This document shows positions 55,617 to 63,606 of a DNA stretch of 64,000 nucleotides, piece after piece. The notes beneath the pieces are model-generated. The model made no database searches, was not told where the DNA came from, and saw nothing but the letters and a program-made list of their open reading frames with translations. Location of the stretch: positions 154,603 through 218,602 of the forward strand of contig NZ_JAOEBG010000009.1 in the NCBI RefSeq assembly GCF_029836165.1. The letters run 5' to 3'. The DNA is from Pseudomonas sp. GD04091 (GTDB taxonomy: Bacteria; Pseudomonadota; Gammaproteobacteria; Pseudomonadales; Pseudomonadaceae). Made by a program: the position numbers and the translations under genes. Position 1 is the first letter of the stretch. Every line of letters starts with the position of its first letter.

Positions 55617-56387
55617 ATGGCCGAAGCGAGCGCCGAGCATTGGTATCCCACCGCCGCCTATCTCTACACACTGCACCTCGACGGCCCGGCACTGGCCTGG
55701 GAGTACCTGCGACGGAATCCCGATTACCGCCGCGACTGGCTGCGCCGTCGTCGCCGGCCGGACGCGGCGCAGGCTTGGGGCCTGCGCCTGCTGGAAGATC
55801 CCGCCCTGGATGCGCGGGACGCGCATCCGGCCTGGTTCCCCGATCACGATGCCGTGGTGCAGCTTCTTCCCGATGCCGATCCACCGCCCGAAGCCGCTGT
55901 CTTCGAATTCTGGCGCGTGCCTGGCCGCAAGCAACTGATCCACGATGGCAAGCGCCTGGTGCTGGTGTCGCACTGGCCCGGCTGCTGCTTGCGGCTCGCA
56001 CTTGCGCCCGGCCTGGAAGACGGCATGGCGTATCTCTACGCCACCCGTGCTTGCGCCGCGCCTTGCGCGCGCTATCGCACGCTGGCGGCCGAGCTGGATG
56101 CGCTGTCCGCCGCGACCGTGGCCGCGCCTGCGGCAGCGGCCCGCTCCCGGCCTACGCCGTCCGCGGTGCTGGAGCTACACAGCTTGCAGGCGCTCGACGC
56201 GACCCTGGCGGGCGCATCCTTACGCGAGGTGGCCGAAGGACTGTTCGGCACCGATATCGTCGTGGCCGATTGGCACAAGGACAGCGCCTTGCGCGCCCGC
56301 GTGCGCCGGCTGGTGCGGCGTGGCGAGGCGTTGATGCGCGGCGGCTATCGCAGCCTGGCGCAGCTTCCGCCAGTTGCATCGCAGTAA
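55617..56387 (+). CDS. DUF2285 domain protein
   Basis: A 256-residue protein starting MAEASAEHWYPTAAYLYTLH, with the transcriptional-regulator-like N-terminal domain (WEYLRRNPDYRRDW) and a C-terminal DUF2285 segment (VAEGLFGTDIVVADWHKDSA, then VRRLVRRGEALM), which resembles a helix-turn-helix. It is a backbone gene of Tn4371 and related ICEs, placed just ahead of AlpA and RepA, and may regulate the replication/transfer operon. GGGAGG precedes the ATG. Confidence 0.87.
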   Translation: MAEASAEHWYPTAAYLYTLHLDGPALAWEYLRRNPDYRRDWLRRRRRPDAAQAWGLRLLEDPALDARDAHPAWFPDHDAVVQLLPDADPPPEAAVFEFWRVPGRKQLIHDGKRLVLVSHWPGCCLRLALAPGLEDGMAYLYATRACAAPCARYRTLAAELDALSAATVAAPAAAARSRPTPSAVLELHSLQALDATLAGASLREVAEGLFGTDIVVADWHKDSALRARVRRLVRRGEALMRGGYRSLAQLPPVASQ

Positions 56388-56498
56388 GGGGGACGTTTTG
56401 CAGTCCCTGCAATTCGTCCCTTAGCAGGAAGCCCGGATTTCTCGAAAGTGCCTCTATCCGGTCGCGTGGTGTGGCCGGGCTTGATGGAGGACCATCCC

Positions 56499-56783
56499 AT
56501 GCGACCCGCTCCCTTGCGGCCTGCCGCCGCTGCTGTCGCTGCGCCCGCGCAGCCCCAACGCTACCTGACCAACGACGAAGCCGCCGACTACCTGCGCCTT
56601 TCGCCGCGCACGCTGGAAAAGCAGCGCGTGATCGGCGGCGGGCCGAAATTCCGCAAGTTCGGCCGCCGCGTCATGTACGCGGTGTCCGACCTCGACGCCT
56701 GGGCCGATGCGCGCAGCTACGCGGCTACGTCCGATCCCGAGTACGCCGAGCGCCACGCGGGCGACTACCGTGATGGTCGCTGA
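56499..56783 (+). CDS. AlpA/MerR-like helix-turn-helix excisionase-type protein
   Basis: A 94-residue protein with the HTH_17 pattern YLTNDEAADYLRLSPRTLEK and FRKFGRRVMYAVSDLDAWAD. Such proteins act as excisionases or as regulators on ICEs. The ATG behind GGAGG gives the start; an earlier in-frame ATG exists. It lies upstream of repA in the same direction with a 14-base gap. Confidence 0.86.
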   Translation: MRPAPLRPAAAAVAAPAQPQRYLTNDEAADYLRLSPRTLEKQRVIGGGPKFRKFGRRVMYAVSDLDAWADARSYAATSDPEYAERHAGDYRDGR

Positions 56784-56797
56784 CCTTCGGCGCGTGG

Positions 56798-57655
56798 ATG
56801 GCCTTCGCCATGCCCAGCCCGCCAGGGCAAGCCTTGCCGCAGCGCGAACAACTCGACCTGTTCCGCGCGCTGCCGGGCGACATGGCGCCGCGCGACAGCC
56901 AGGACTTGATGGCCTTTCCGTTCTTTTCGCTCGCCAAGTCGCGGCGCACAACGCCGATCGACTTTCGCACTGGCGGTATCACCATCCGCGTGGAAGGCAC
57001 GCAGGAGCATGGCATCGCCACGATCTGGGATGCCGACATCCTGATCTGGGCCGCCAGCCAGATCGTGGAAGCCCGCGATGCGGGCATACCGACCTCGCGG
57101 CTGATGCAGGTGCGCCCCTACGAGATCCTGCGCTTCATCGGGCGCGGTACGTCGCTGCGCGACTACCAGCGCCTGAAAGCGGCGCTCGACCGGCTGCAAT
57201 CGACCACGGTGGCCACGTCCATCCGCGAAACCACGGGAAGGCGTTTGCACCGCTTCTCGTGGATCAACGAGTGGAAGGAACTGGCCGATGCCAGCGGCAC
57301 GCCGCTGGGCATCGAACTGATCCTGCCGGACTGGTTCTATGCGGGCGTGGTGGACGCGGCCCTGGTGCTGACCATCGACCCGACGTATTTCCGGCTCACC
57401 GGTGGCATCGAACGCTGGCTGTACCGATTGGTGCGCAAGCATGGCGGGCGGCAAGAACACGGCTGGCAATTCGACTTTCAGCACCTGTACCGCAAGTCGG
57501 GCAGCGTAGCGCGCTTCTACGACTTCGCCGCCGATTTGCGCGCCCTGGTGGCGCGGCAATCGTTGCCCGGCTACGTCTTGGGCATCGAGCGGATGCCTGG
57601 CGAGAAAACCGAGCTGCTGACCTTCCGGCCCGTGCTGCCTACGGCACGGGGATAA
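56798..57655 (+). CDS. repA: Replication initiator protein RepA
   Basis: A 285-residue RepA of the broad-host-range plasmid type. Marks are FPFFSLAKSRRTTPIDF, WDADILIWAASQIVEARD and the winged-helix-rich C-terminal half (LPDWFYAGVVDAALVLTID, YRLVRKHGGRQEHG). It would start replication from the iterons directly downstream, which could allow temporary replication of the excised element. The start is the ATG in the frame that begins MAFAMPSPPG. Confidence 0.85.
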   Translation: MAFAMPSPPGQALPQREQLDLFRALPGDMAPRDSQDLMAFPFFSLAKSRRTTPIDFRTGGITIRVEGTQEHGIATIWDADILIWAASQIVEARDAGIPTSRLMQVRPYEILRFIGRGTSLRDYQRLKAALDRLQSTTVATSIRETTGRRLHRFSWINEWKELADASGTPLGIELILPDWFYAGVVDAALVLTIDPTYFRLTGGIERWLYRLVRKHGGRQEHGWQFDFQHLYRKSGSVARFYDFAADLRALVARQSLPGYVLGIERMPGEKTELLTFRPVLPTARG

Positions 57656-57668
57656 GTGCGGGAAAACC

Positions 57669-57824
57669 TGTGGATTCACTCGTGCTATCAGGCAACAGGA
57701 GGCTCGTGCTATCAGGCAACACATCCTCGTGCTATCAGGCACAAAAATCGGCTGAAAACCCGCGCCATTGCTGGCTTTGCGCGCCCTCTAACATACCTAA
57801 CAAGAAATACATAACTTTTAGTAG
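57669..57824. other. Candidate replication origin (iterons plus AT-rich stretch)
   Basis: Three direct repeats of CTCGTGCTATCAGGCA lie at 57679, 57703 and 57726, spaced 24 and 23 bases, about two helix turns, the pattern of initiator-binding iterons. TGTGGATTC (57669) is a partial DnaA-box match. An AT-rich run (57788-57824) follows as a possible unwinding element. The site is between repA and parA. Seen in sequence; its function is inferred. Confidence 0.75.
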
Positions 57825-57908
57825 AAGCGCGCCGCTTCGGTGGACAACTGCGAAACGGCACCACGCGCAACAGCCAAAGCCCGGCTTTCCAACCCGGAGG
57901 GCCGCGCC

Positions 57909-58547
57909 ATGATCGTCGCGCTGCTCAACCAGAAAGGCGGTGTCGGAAAGACCACGCTCGCCACGCACCTCGCGGGCGAACTCGCGCTGCGCGGCCAGCA
58001 CGTCATCCTGCTGGATGCCGACCCGCAGGGTTCTTCGCTGGACTGGACGCAGCGCAGAAGCCAGCAGGGCTTGCCACGGCTGTTCAGCGTCGTGGGCCTC
58101 GCCCGCGAAACGCTGCATCAGGAAGCGCCGGAGCTGGCCCGCCGCGCCGATCACGTCATCATCGACGGCCCGCCGCGCATCGCCGCCTTGGCGCGCTCCG
58201 CGCTGCTGGCGGCCGAGCGCGTGCTGATCCCGGTGCAGCCCAGCCCCTACGACCTGTGGGCCAGCGCCGAGATGGTGGCGCTGATCCGCGAGGCGCAGGT
58301 GTTCCGGCCTGCACTGCGCGCGGCCTTCGTCATCAACCGGCGCGTCAGCACCACCATCATCGGCAGGGAAGCGCGGCAGTCGCTGGCCGAACAGCCGCTG
58401 CCGGCGCTGCGTAGCGAAGTACGTCAGCGCATCGTCTTCGCCGACAGCGTGGCCGCCGGCCGGCTCGCCCGCGAGACGGCACCCGACAGCGTCGCCACCC
58501 GCGAGATTGCCGCGCTCGCCGATGAACTGCTGCGGTGGCCGACATGA
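57909..58547 (+). CDS. parA: ParA-family partition ATPase
   Basis: A 212-residue ParA/MinD-type ATPase with a deviant Walker A, NQKGGVGKTTLATHLAG (8-24), switch residues LLDADPQGSS, and VIIDGPPR. It is a short form lacking the N-terminal regulator domain. GGAGGG precedes the ATG. The stop overlaps the start of the small partition protein gene. It ensures stable inheritance when the element is excised or replicating. Confidence 0.92.
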   Translation: MIVALLNQKGGVGKTTLATHLAGELALRGQHVILLDADPQGSSLDWTQRRSQQGLPRLFSVVGLARETLHQEAPELARRADHVIIDGPPRIAALARSALLAAERVLIPVQPSPYDLWASAEMVALIREAQVFRPALRAAFVINRRVSTTIIGREARQSLAEQPLPALRSEVRQRIVFADSVAAGRLARETAPDSVATREIAALADELLRWPT

Positions 58548-58807
58548 GCAGCCCGCGCAGCAAGCGCGTTGGCATCGGCGCACGTCCGCCCGCGAATCCG
58601 CACGCCGAGGCGTGGATTCGCCAGGGCGATGCCGGTGCGCTCAACAAGGGCGACCTCTACACCGCACGCCTGACGCTCGACGTGACGCCCGCGCTCCGCG
58701 CGCGCATCAAGATCGCCGCCTTTGGCCAGGGCGTGACCGTGGCCGAACTGCTGCGCGGCCTGCTGGAGCGCGAGTTTCCCGACAAGCGCCTGGAGAACCC
58801 GCCATGA
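58544..58807 (+). CDS. Small ParB-like partition protein
   Basis: Eighty-seven residues, basic, with a ribbon-helix-helix-like segment (TARLTLDVTPALRARIKIAA) that fits ParG/CopG-type centromere-binding proteins. It overlaps parA by four bases (ATGA), supporting a ParA partner role. The next gene again overlaps by four bases. Confidence 0.78.
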   Translation: MSSPRSKRVGIGARPPANPHAEAWIRQGDAGALNKGDLYTARLTLDVTPALRARIKIAAFGQGVTVAELLRGLLEREFPDKRLENPP

Positions 58808-59361
58808 ACGCATCCGCCTTGCCTGCCGCTCACGCGGCGACGGCTGCACCGGCTGCTGCGCCGCCGCCTTCGCTTTCGGCACTCGCCGGCCAGGCCGGCA
58901 GCGTGCCGCTGACTCGCGTATCGCTCGCTTACATCGAACCGCGCTTCAAGCTCTACCTGCGCTTCGGTGAGCCGGCGCGCACGCTGCGGCTCGACCGCTG
59001 GCGGCGCTGCGCGGTGTTCCTGCCGCGAGCCATGTTCTGCCGCGTGCGCTGGGAGGCCAACGACTACGGCACGATCCGCTGGCAGCTCATGGTGATGCAA
59101 GCCGCCACGCCGCTGGACGACATGCAGCGCATCCCCGGCGTGCGGCCGGGCGCACGCCTGCTGCTGCACGCCGAAGGCGAGAACGCGGTGCGTTCCGTGC
59201 TGGAATGCATCGACGGCATCGACGCGCAAGGCATCGCCGCCATCGATGTGTCGCCCGCGTACTGGCGCACGCTGGGCAACCGTCTGGCGGCCCGTCTGCC
59301 GCTGCCCGAATACACCGCCGAGCGGTACGCCGCCTGGCTGGCCGGGAGGGCGCTGCCATGA
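58804..59361 (+). CDS. DUF2840 protein
   Basis: A 185-residue protein with the DUF2840 pattern (RVSLAYIEPRFKLYLRFGEP and AVFLPRAMFCRVRWEANDYG), always beside ParA and TraF on Tn4371 elements. Function unknown. It overlaps its neighbours at both ends by four bases, so it is part of one tightly coupled operon from parA to traF. Confidence 0.87.
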   Translation: MNASALPAAHAATAAPAAAPPPSLSALAGQAGSVPLTRVSLAYIEPRFKLYLRFGEPARTLRLDRWRRCAVFLPRAMFCRVRWEANDYGTIRWQLMVMQAATPLDDMQRIPGVRPGARLLLHAEGENAVRSVLECIDGIDAQGIAAIDVSPAYWRTLGNRLAARLPLPEYTAERYAAWLAGRALP

Positions 59362-59957
59362 CGACCCAATCCACCACCGCGCGCACGCACGAAGCCGCGC
59401 CGCATCCTCGCTCGCGCCTGCGCGCTCGCATCGTGCTGGCGTGCTTCGCCGCCGTCGGCCTCGCTGCGCTGGCCTGGGCGGCTTTCGTGTCGCCGCTGCC
59501 GCGTCTGACCTACAACCCGTCCGACAGCGTGGCGGTCGGTTGGTATCGCATCGAGCCGTTCGACCCGCGCACCGCCTCGCTGCCACGTCCGTTGTCCGTG
59601 GACAGCATCGTGCTGGTGCCGCTGCCCGATAGGGCCGCCATGCTGGCTGCGCATCGCGGCTACCTGCCGATGCGCATGCCGCTGCTCAAACGTGTGGGCG
59701 CGGTCGCGCCGCAACACGTTTGCATCGTCGCCGGGCAGGTAAGCATCGACGGCGTGCCTGCGGCCGCCGCGCTGCCTGCCGACCGGCTGGGCCGGCCGCT
59801 GCCATCCTTGCAGCTTTGCCGCCGCCTCGAACCGGGCGAGCTGTTCCTGTTGAGCGTGACCAATCCGGCGTCGTTCGACAGCCGCTATTTCGGGCCGGTC
59901 AGTGCGTCCGCCGTGATCGGCGTCGCGCATCCGGTCTGGCTGGAGACAAGCCCATGA
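59358..59957 (+). CDS. traF: TraF-type conjugal transfer S26 signal peptidase
   Basis: A 199-residue inner-membrane peptidase: one N-terminal helix (IVLACFAAVGLAALAWAAF, about 25-43), catalytic S57 in YNPSDSVAVGWY and K111 in PLLKRVGA, plus the C-terminal SFDSRYFGPV signature. In RP4, TraF processes the pilin TrbC into a circular form. It overlaps the preceding gene by four bases. Its substrate would be encoded in the trb region outside the window. Confidence 0.88.
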   Translation: MTTQSTTARTHEAAPHPRSRLRARIVLACFAAVGLAALAWAAFVSPLPRLTYNPSDSVAVGWYRIEPFDPRTASLPRPLSVDSIVLVPLPDRAAMLAAHRGYLPMRMPLLKRVGAVAPQHVCIVAGQVSIDGVPAAAALPADRLGRPLPSLQLCRRLEPGELFLLSVTNPASFDSRYFGPVSASAVIGVAHPVWLETSP

Positions 59958-60405
59958 TGGCCGCCGATTCGCAGCACGTTGCCGTGCCTCTCATCGTGCC
60001 ATCGGGCAAGTCGTTCCGGCTGCTGCCGCCGTGTCGTCGCGCGTGCAGCGCGAGCGCATCCGCGCCGCGCTTCGCGCAACATCCGGCGCAGCCGTCCAAC
60101 GTGCAGGCGTCTTACCTCGAACGCGCCCAGCCTGCGGCCATTGGCGCGTTCGCCGGCGCGCTGGCTGCTCGCGCAGCGGCGCCGCCGGGCCGCCGCTGCC
60201 CGGAGCGACAGCGAAGGGCAAAGGCGGAAGGCAAGACAAAAGGACGCGGCACCGGGCCGCGTCGAAAGCCAGTCTGCACATGGGGGTGGCGCGGCACGGA
60301 GCGGCTTTGCCGCCGTGCCGCGTTCGGCGCGAAGGTCGCGCCAATGCAGGCATGTCCGCGTGCTTCGCACGACAGGACACGCCAGAGCTTGCAGGGAGCG
60401 CAGCC
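59958..60405. other. Region upstream of the relaxase; candidate oriT
   Basis: About 450 bases in which no conserved gene was recognised (an open frame starting at 59954 looks non-coding). It is rich in hairpins: GACGCGGC/GCCGCGTC at 60243-60263, a long GCGGCACG ... CGTGCCGC stem at 60291-60321, and TGTCC ... GGACA around CGTGC/GCACG at 60353-60379. The place just in front of the relaxase is where MOBP-type elements often keep oriT. No nick site was identified. Confidence 0.5.
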
Positions 60406-62400
60406 ATGACCGACCGCCGCGACGACGATTTCCGCGTGCGCCCCAGCGCCCCGAAGAACCGGGGCAAGGGCCAGGGGCAGAGCTTCGTTTCCAAGGTGCT
60501 CAAACAGGCGGGCAAAGCCAGCAGCGGCAAGTCCACGGTGCGCCGTCCGGCATCGGCGAGTGGCACCGGCCAGCGGCCCGGCTCGCGCCTGGGGCGCGGC
60601 CACACGGCAGCACGCTTCGCCGGGGCGAAGCTGACGCCTATGTCGCGGCGCGCGACCATCAAGACGCTGCTGGTGAACCACCAGCGGGCCAGCCCGCAGT
60701 CGCTCGCCAAGCACCTGCGCTACATCGAGCGCGACGGCGTGGGCCGCGACGGCGAGCCGGGCCAAGCCTACGGGCCGCAGACAGACGTGGCCGATCTCGA
60801 CGCCTTCAAGGAACGCTGCGCCGACGACCGGCACCATTTCCGCTTCATCCTCTCGCCCGAGGATGGCGCGGAGCTGGAAGACCTGCGCACCTACACGCGG
60901 CACCTCATGGGCCGCATGGAGGCCGACCTGGGTACGGGCCTCGATTGGGTGGCCGTGAACCACTGGAACACCGACAACCCGCACACGCACATCGTCGTGC
61001 GCGGGCGCGACGACACCGGCAAAGACCTCATCATCGCGGGCGACTACATCGCCGATGGCTTCCGCTATCGCGCCGCCGAGCTGGCGACCGAATGGCTGGG
61101 GCCGCGCACCGAACTGGAGATCCAGCAGACCTTGCAGCGTGAGGTGGAGCAAGAGCGGTGGACGAGCCTGGATCGCACCCTCAAGCGTGAGATAGGCGAG
61201 GCCGGCGGCGATGGCCTGGTGCGCGTCGAAAGGTTCAACGCCCCCCGCTTGCAGCGCCAACGCCTGATGCTAATCGGCCGCCTGCAACACTTGCAGCGCC
61301 TGGGCCTGGCCGACGAGACGCAGCCCGGCACCTGGGCCATCCATGCCGATGCGGAAAAGACATTGCGCGCGCTGGGCGAGCGCGGCGACATCATCCGCAC
61401 CGTGCAGCGGGCCATGCGCGGCGAGCCGCGCGAGCTGGCCGTGTTCGAGCCGGGGGACGATGGCCGAACCATCCTCGGCCGTGTGGCCGCGAAGGGGCTG
61501 GCCGACGAGCTGCGCGACCGGGGCTATCTGGTCATCGACGGGGTGGACGGCAAGGCCCATTACGTCGCGCTCAACGCCCGCGACGAGCTGGCGAACTACC
61601 CGAGCGGCGCCGTGGTGGAGGTGAAAGGCTCGGCCGACGTGCGCGCAGCCGACAAGAACATCGCCGCGCTGGCGAGCGATGGCCTGTACCGCACTGACCA
61701 TCACCTGGCGATCGGGCAGGGCCGGGCCAAGGCCGGACGCGACCCGCAAGAAGTCGTCGCCGCCCACATCCGCCGGCTGGAGGCCCTGCGTCGGGCCGGC
61801 ATTGTGGAGCGCGTTGCCGAAGGGCTATGGAAGGTGCCGGACGACCTGGCCGAGCGTGGCCGCCAGTACGACGCGCAGCGCCTGGGCGGCGTGGCCGTGG
61901 AGCTGAAATCGCACTTGCCCATCGAGCGGCAGGCCCGCGTGATCGGGGCCACGTGGCTCGACCAGCAGTTGATCGGCGGCGGCTCGGGCCTGGGCGACCT
62001 GGGCTTTGGTGGCGAGGCCAAACAGGCCATGCAACAGCGCGCCGACTTCCTGGCCGAACAGGGGCTGGCCGAGCGGCGCGGGCAGCGCGTGATCCTGGCG
62101 CGCAACCTGCTGGGCACACTGCGCAACCGGGAACTGGCACAGGCCGCGAAGGGCATTGCCGCTGAAACCGGCCTGGAGCATCGCCCGGTGGCCGACGGGC
62201 AGCGCGTGGCTGGCATCTACCGGCGCAGCGTCATGCTCGCCAGCGGGCGCTACGCGATGCTGGACGACGGCATGGGATTCAGCTTGGTGCCGTGGCGGCC
62301 GGTGATCGAGCAGCGGCTGGGGCAGCATATCGCCGCCGTGGTGCGCGGTGGCGGCGTATCTTGGGAGCTTGGACGGCAGCGCGGGCCAAGTATTTCTTGA
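60406..62400 (+). CDS. DUF3363-type relaxase (MOBP, VirD2-like)
   Basis: A 664-residue relaxase. The N-terminal domain has the metal-binding HxH of NPHTHIVVRG (H193/H195) with an upstream HW in VAVNHWNTDN and a candidate catalytic Tyr in KHLRYIERDG; the C-terminal part (from about 350) matches DUF3363. It nicks oriT and leads the strand into the recipient. AGGGAG precedes the ATG; the much longer upstream frame is rejected as overlapping the structured non-coding region. It follows traF as in other Tn4371 elements. Confidence 0.9.
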   Translation: MTDRRDDDFRVRPSAPKNRGKGQGQSFVSKVLKQAGKASSGKSTVRRPASASGTGQRPGSRLGRGHTAARFAGAKLTPMSRRATIKTLLVNHQRASPQSLAKHLRYIERDGVGRDGEPGQAYGPQTDVADLDAFKERCADDRHHFRFILSPEDGAELEDLRTYTRHLMGRMEADLGTGLDWVAVNHWNTDNPHTHIVVRGRDDTGKDLIIAGDYIADGFRYRAAELATEWLGPRTELEIQQTLQREVEQERWTSLDRTLKREIGEAGGDGLVRVERFNAPRLQRQRLMLIGRLQHLQRLGLADETQPGTWAIHADAEKTLRALGERGDIIRTVQRAMRGEPRELAVFEPGDDGRTILGRVAAKGLADELRDRGYLVIDGVDGKAHYVALNARDELANYPSGAVVEVKGSADVRAADKNIAALASDGLYRTDHHLAIGQGRAKAGRDPQEVVAAHIRRLEALRRAGIVERVAEGLWKVPDDLAERGRQYDAQRLGGVAVELKSHLPIERQARVIGATWLDQQLIGGGSGLGDLGFGGEAKQAMQQRADFLAEQGLAERRGQRVILARNLLGTLRNRELAQAAKGIAAETGLEHRPVADGQRVAGIYRRSVMLASGRYAMLDDGMGFSLVPWRPVIEQRLGQHIAAVVRGGGVSWELGRQRGPSIS

Positions 62401-62406
62401 GACCCT

Positions 62407-62673
62407 TCATCTACTTGTCGAACGGCCGAGCGCCTTCATCAGCCCCGGCTTCTGGCTCGCAAAGGTGCCATAGAAGACCTCATTACCGATGAGCGTGATC
62501 GGAGCCACGCGCACGCCGGTTCGTGACTTGGCTTCCGCAGAAATCTTCGGGTCGGTCAGGTCGCGTTCTTCAAACACGATGCTCTGCTGGGACAGCCACT
62601 CCTTCAGCACCCGACAGTCCGGGCAGGCTGGAGTGCTATAGATGATGATGCGCGGGGTGCTGGCTTGGTTCAT
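62407..62673 (-). CDS. Glutaredoxin/NrdH-like thiol oxidoreductase
   Basis: An 88-residue protein with a thioredoxin fold and active-site CPDC (C17, C20) in STPACPDCRVLKEWL, plus the cis-Pro in VAPITLIG. It could reduce disulphides or support metal or arsenic detoxification. It ends six bases from the relaxase stop and follows the DUF305 gene in the same direction with a 10-base gap, so both are one cargo operon. Confidence 0.83.
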   Translation of the reverse strand: MNQASTPRIIIYSTPACPDCRVLKEWLSQQSIVFEERDLTDPKISAEAKSRTGVRVAPITLIGNEVFYGTFASQKPGLMKALGRSTSR

Positions 62674-62683
62674 GGTCGTGCCT

Positions 62684-63382
62684 TCACTTTCCCCGAGCGG
62701 CAAGCCAGCTCTTCATCATGGCGATCTCTCCTTCCTGCGCAGAGATAACCTCCTGAGCCAACTCGCGGACCTCCGGGTCCTTGCCGTACTGCAACGCCAC
62801 CTTGGCCATGTCGATCGCGCCCTGGTGATGCGGGATCATGCCGCGCATAAAGTCCACATCGGCATCGCCGCTGAAGTCAATCATCATGTCGGCGTGCATG
62901 CGGTCATTGCCGGCACGGTAGGCGGTCGTCGAGGCGTCGCCCGAGCTGCCGGTCGCCGCCTGTTGGCCGCGTTCTCCAAGCCACTTATTCATCATGGCGA
63001 TCTCGCCTTCCTGCGCAGAGATAACCTCCTCAGCCAACTTGCGGACCTCCGGGTCCTTGCCGTACTGCAACGCCACCTTGGCCATGTCGATCGCGCCCTG
63101 GTGGTGCGGGATCATGCCGCGCATGAAATCGACGTCGGCGTTGCCAGTGAACTGCGCTCCCATCCCCGCGTGCATCTGGTCGTTCACGGCGCGATACGCG
63201 GTCGTGGAAGGGCTGTCATTGGCCGAGGCGCTGGAGGGCATCGCGTGCCCTTGGTGATCTCCGCTCGCATTGGCCTGCATCACTTCACCCGACGGGACCA
63301 CCTTCTTCTGAACGGCCATCAGGCCGATGGCGACCACGACGGCGCCCGCAATGAACAACAGGCTGAACTTGTTGACTCTCAT
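62684..63382 (-). CDS. DUF305 protein with tandemly duplicated domain (CopM-like)
   Basis: A 232-residue exported protein: N-terminal membrane helix ([19 protein letters not shown]) and two nearly identical DUF305 copies, each with the histidine-rich motif [14 protein letters not shown] and a Met-rich stretch, typical of CopM-like copper-binding periplasmic proteins. The two copies are 92 residues apart. Most members have one or one-and-a-half domains, so this looks like a recent internal duplication. The ATG at 63382 gives a normal signal anchor. Confidence 0.88.
   Translation of the reverse strand: MRVNKFSLLFIAGAVVVAIGLMAVQKKVVPSGEVMQANASGDHQGHAMPSSASANDSPSTTAYRAVNDQMHAGMGAQFTGNADVDFMRGMIPHHQGAIDMAKVALQYGKDPEVRKLAEEVISAQEGEIAMMNKWLGERGQQAATGSSGDASTTAYRAGNDRMHADMMIDFSGDADVDFMRGMIPHHQGAIDMAKVALQYGKDPEVRELAQEVISAQEGEIAMMKSWLAARGK
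62713..63130. repeat. Near-identical internal direct repeat in the DUF305 gene
   Basis: TCATCATGGCGATCTC at 62713 recurs at 62989; about 150 bases after each copy are almost identical (for example GCGGACCTCCGGGTCCTTGC in both). The offset is 276 bases, or 92 codons, which keeps the frame. Confidence 0.85.
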
Positions 63383-63461
63383 GAAAAACTCCTTGAATGA
63401 GATTGATGGAGTCACTGTAGGGCTTCCCATTGTTGGAAGGTCAAGCCCCTCATTTCGCCGT

Positions 63462-63561
63462 TGATGCCGATGAAGACCCTCGGCGCAAGATCCAGTCCTT
63501 CACTTCCGCCGCCTACGACAACGCGCTGTCGAAGCTGCAGCGGTGGAAGCAGGTGATGTAG
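63462..63561 (+). pseudogene. Gene remnant (C-terminal end only)
   Basis: In one plus-strand frame a short coding-like tail reads [20 protein letters not shown] and ends in TAG at 63559-63561, with no start or upstream body. The composition is like a real C-terminus, so it looks like the truncated end of an unknown gene, left by insertion of the metal cargo. The source family was not identified. Confidence 0.4.
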
Positions 63562-63606
63562 CGCCTGAGGCGACCGCTAGATGGAACACCTCCCGCATCG
63601 GCCCGA

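Noticed and set aside
57679..57742. Iteron cluster as a CRISPR array
   Set aside because: Only three short repeats at 23-24 base pitch, no room for normal spacers and no cas genes; they fit replication iterons.
60031..60405. N-terminal extension of the relaxase frame
   Set aside because: Not conserved in style; the ATG at 60406 has a good ribosome site and gives the usual relaxase start.
59954..60409. Open frame between traF and the relaxase
   Set aside because: Composition is Arg/Ala-rich shadow type, no conserved motif, and the region is full of hairpins; more likely non-coding (oriT candidate).
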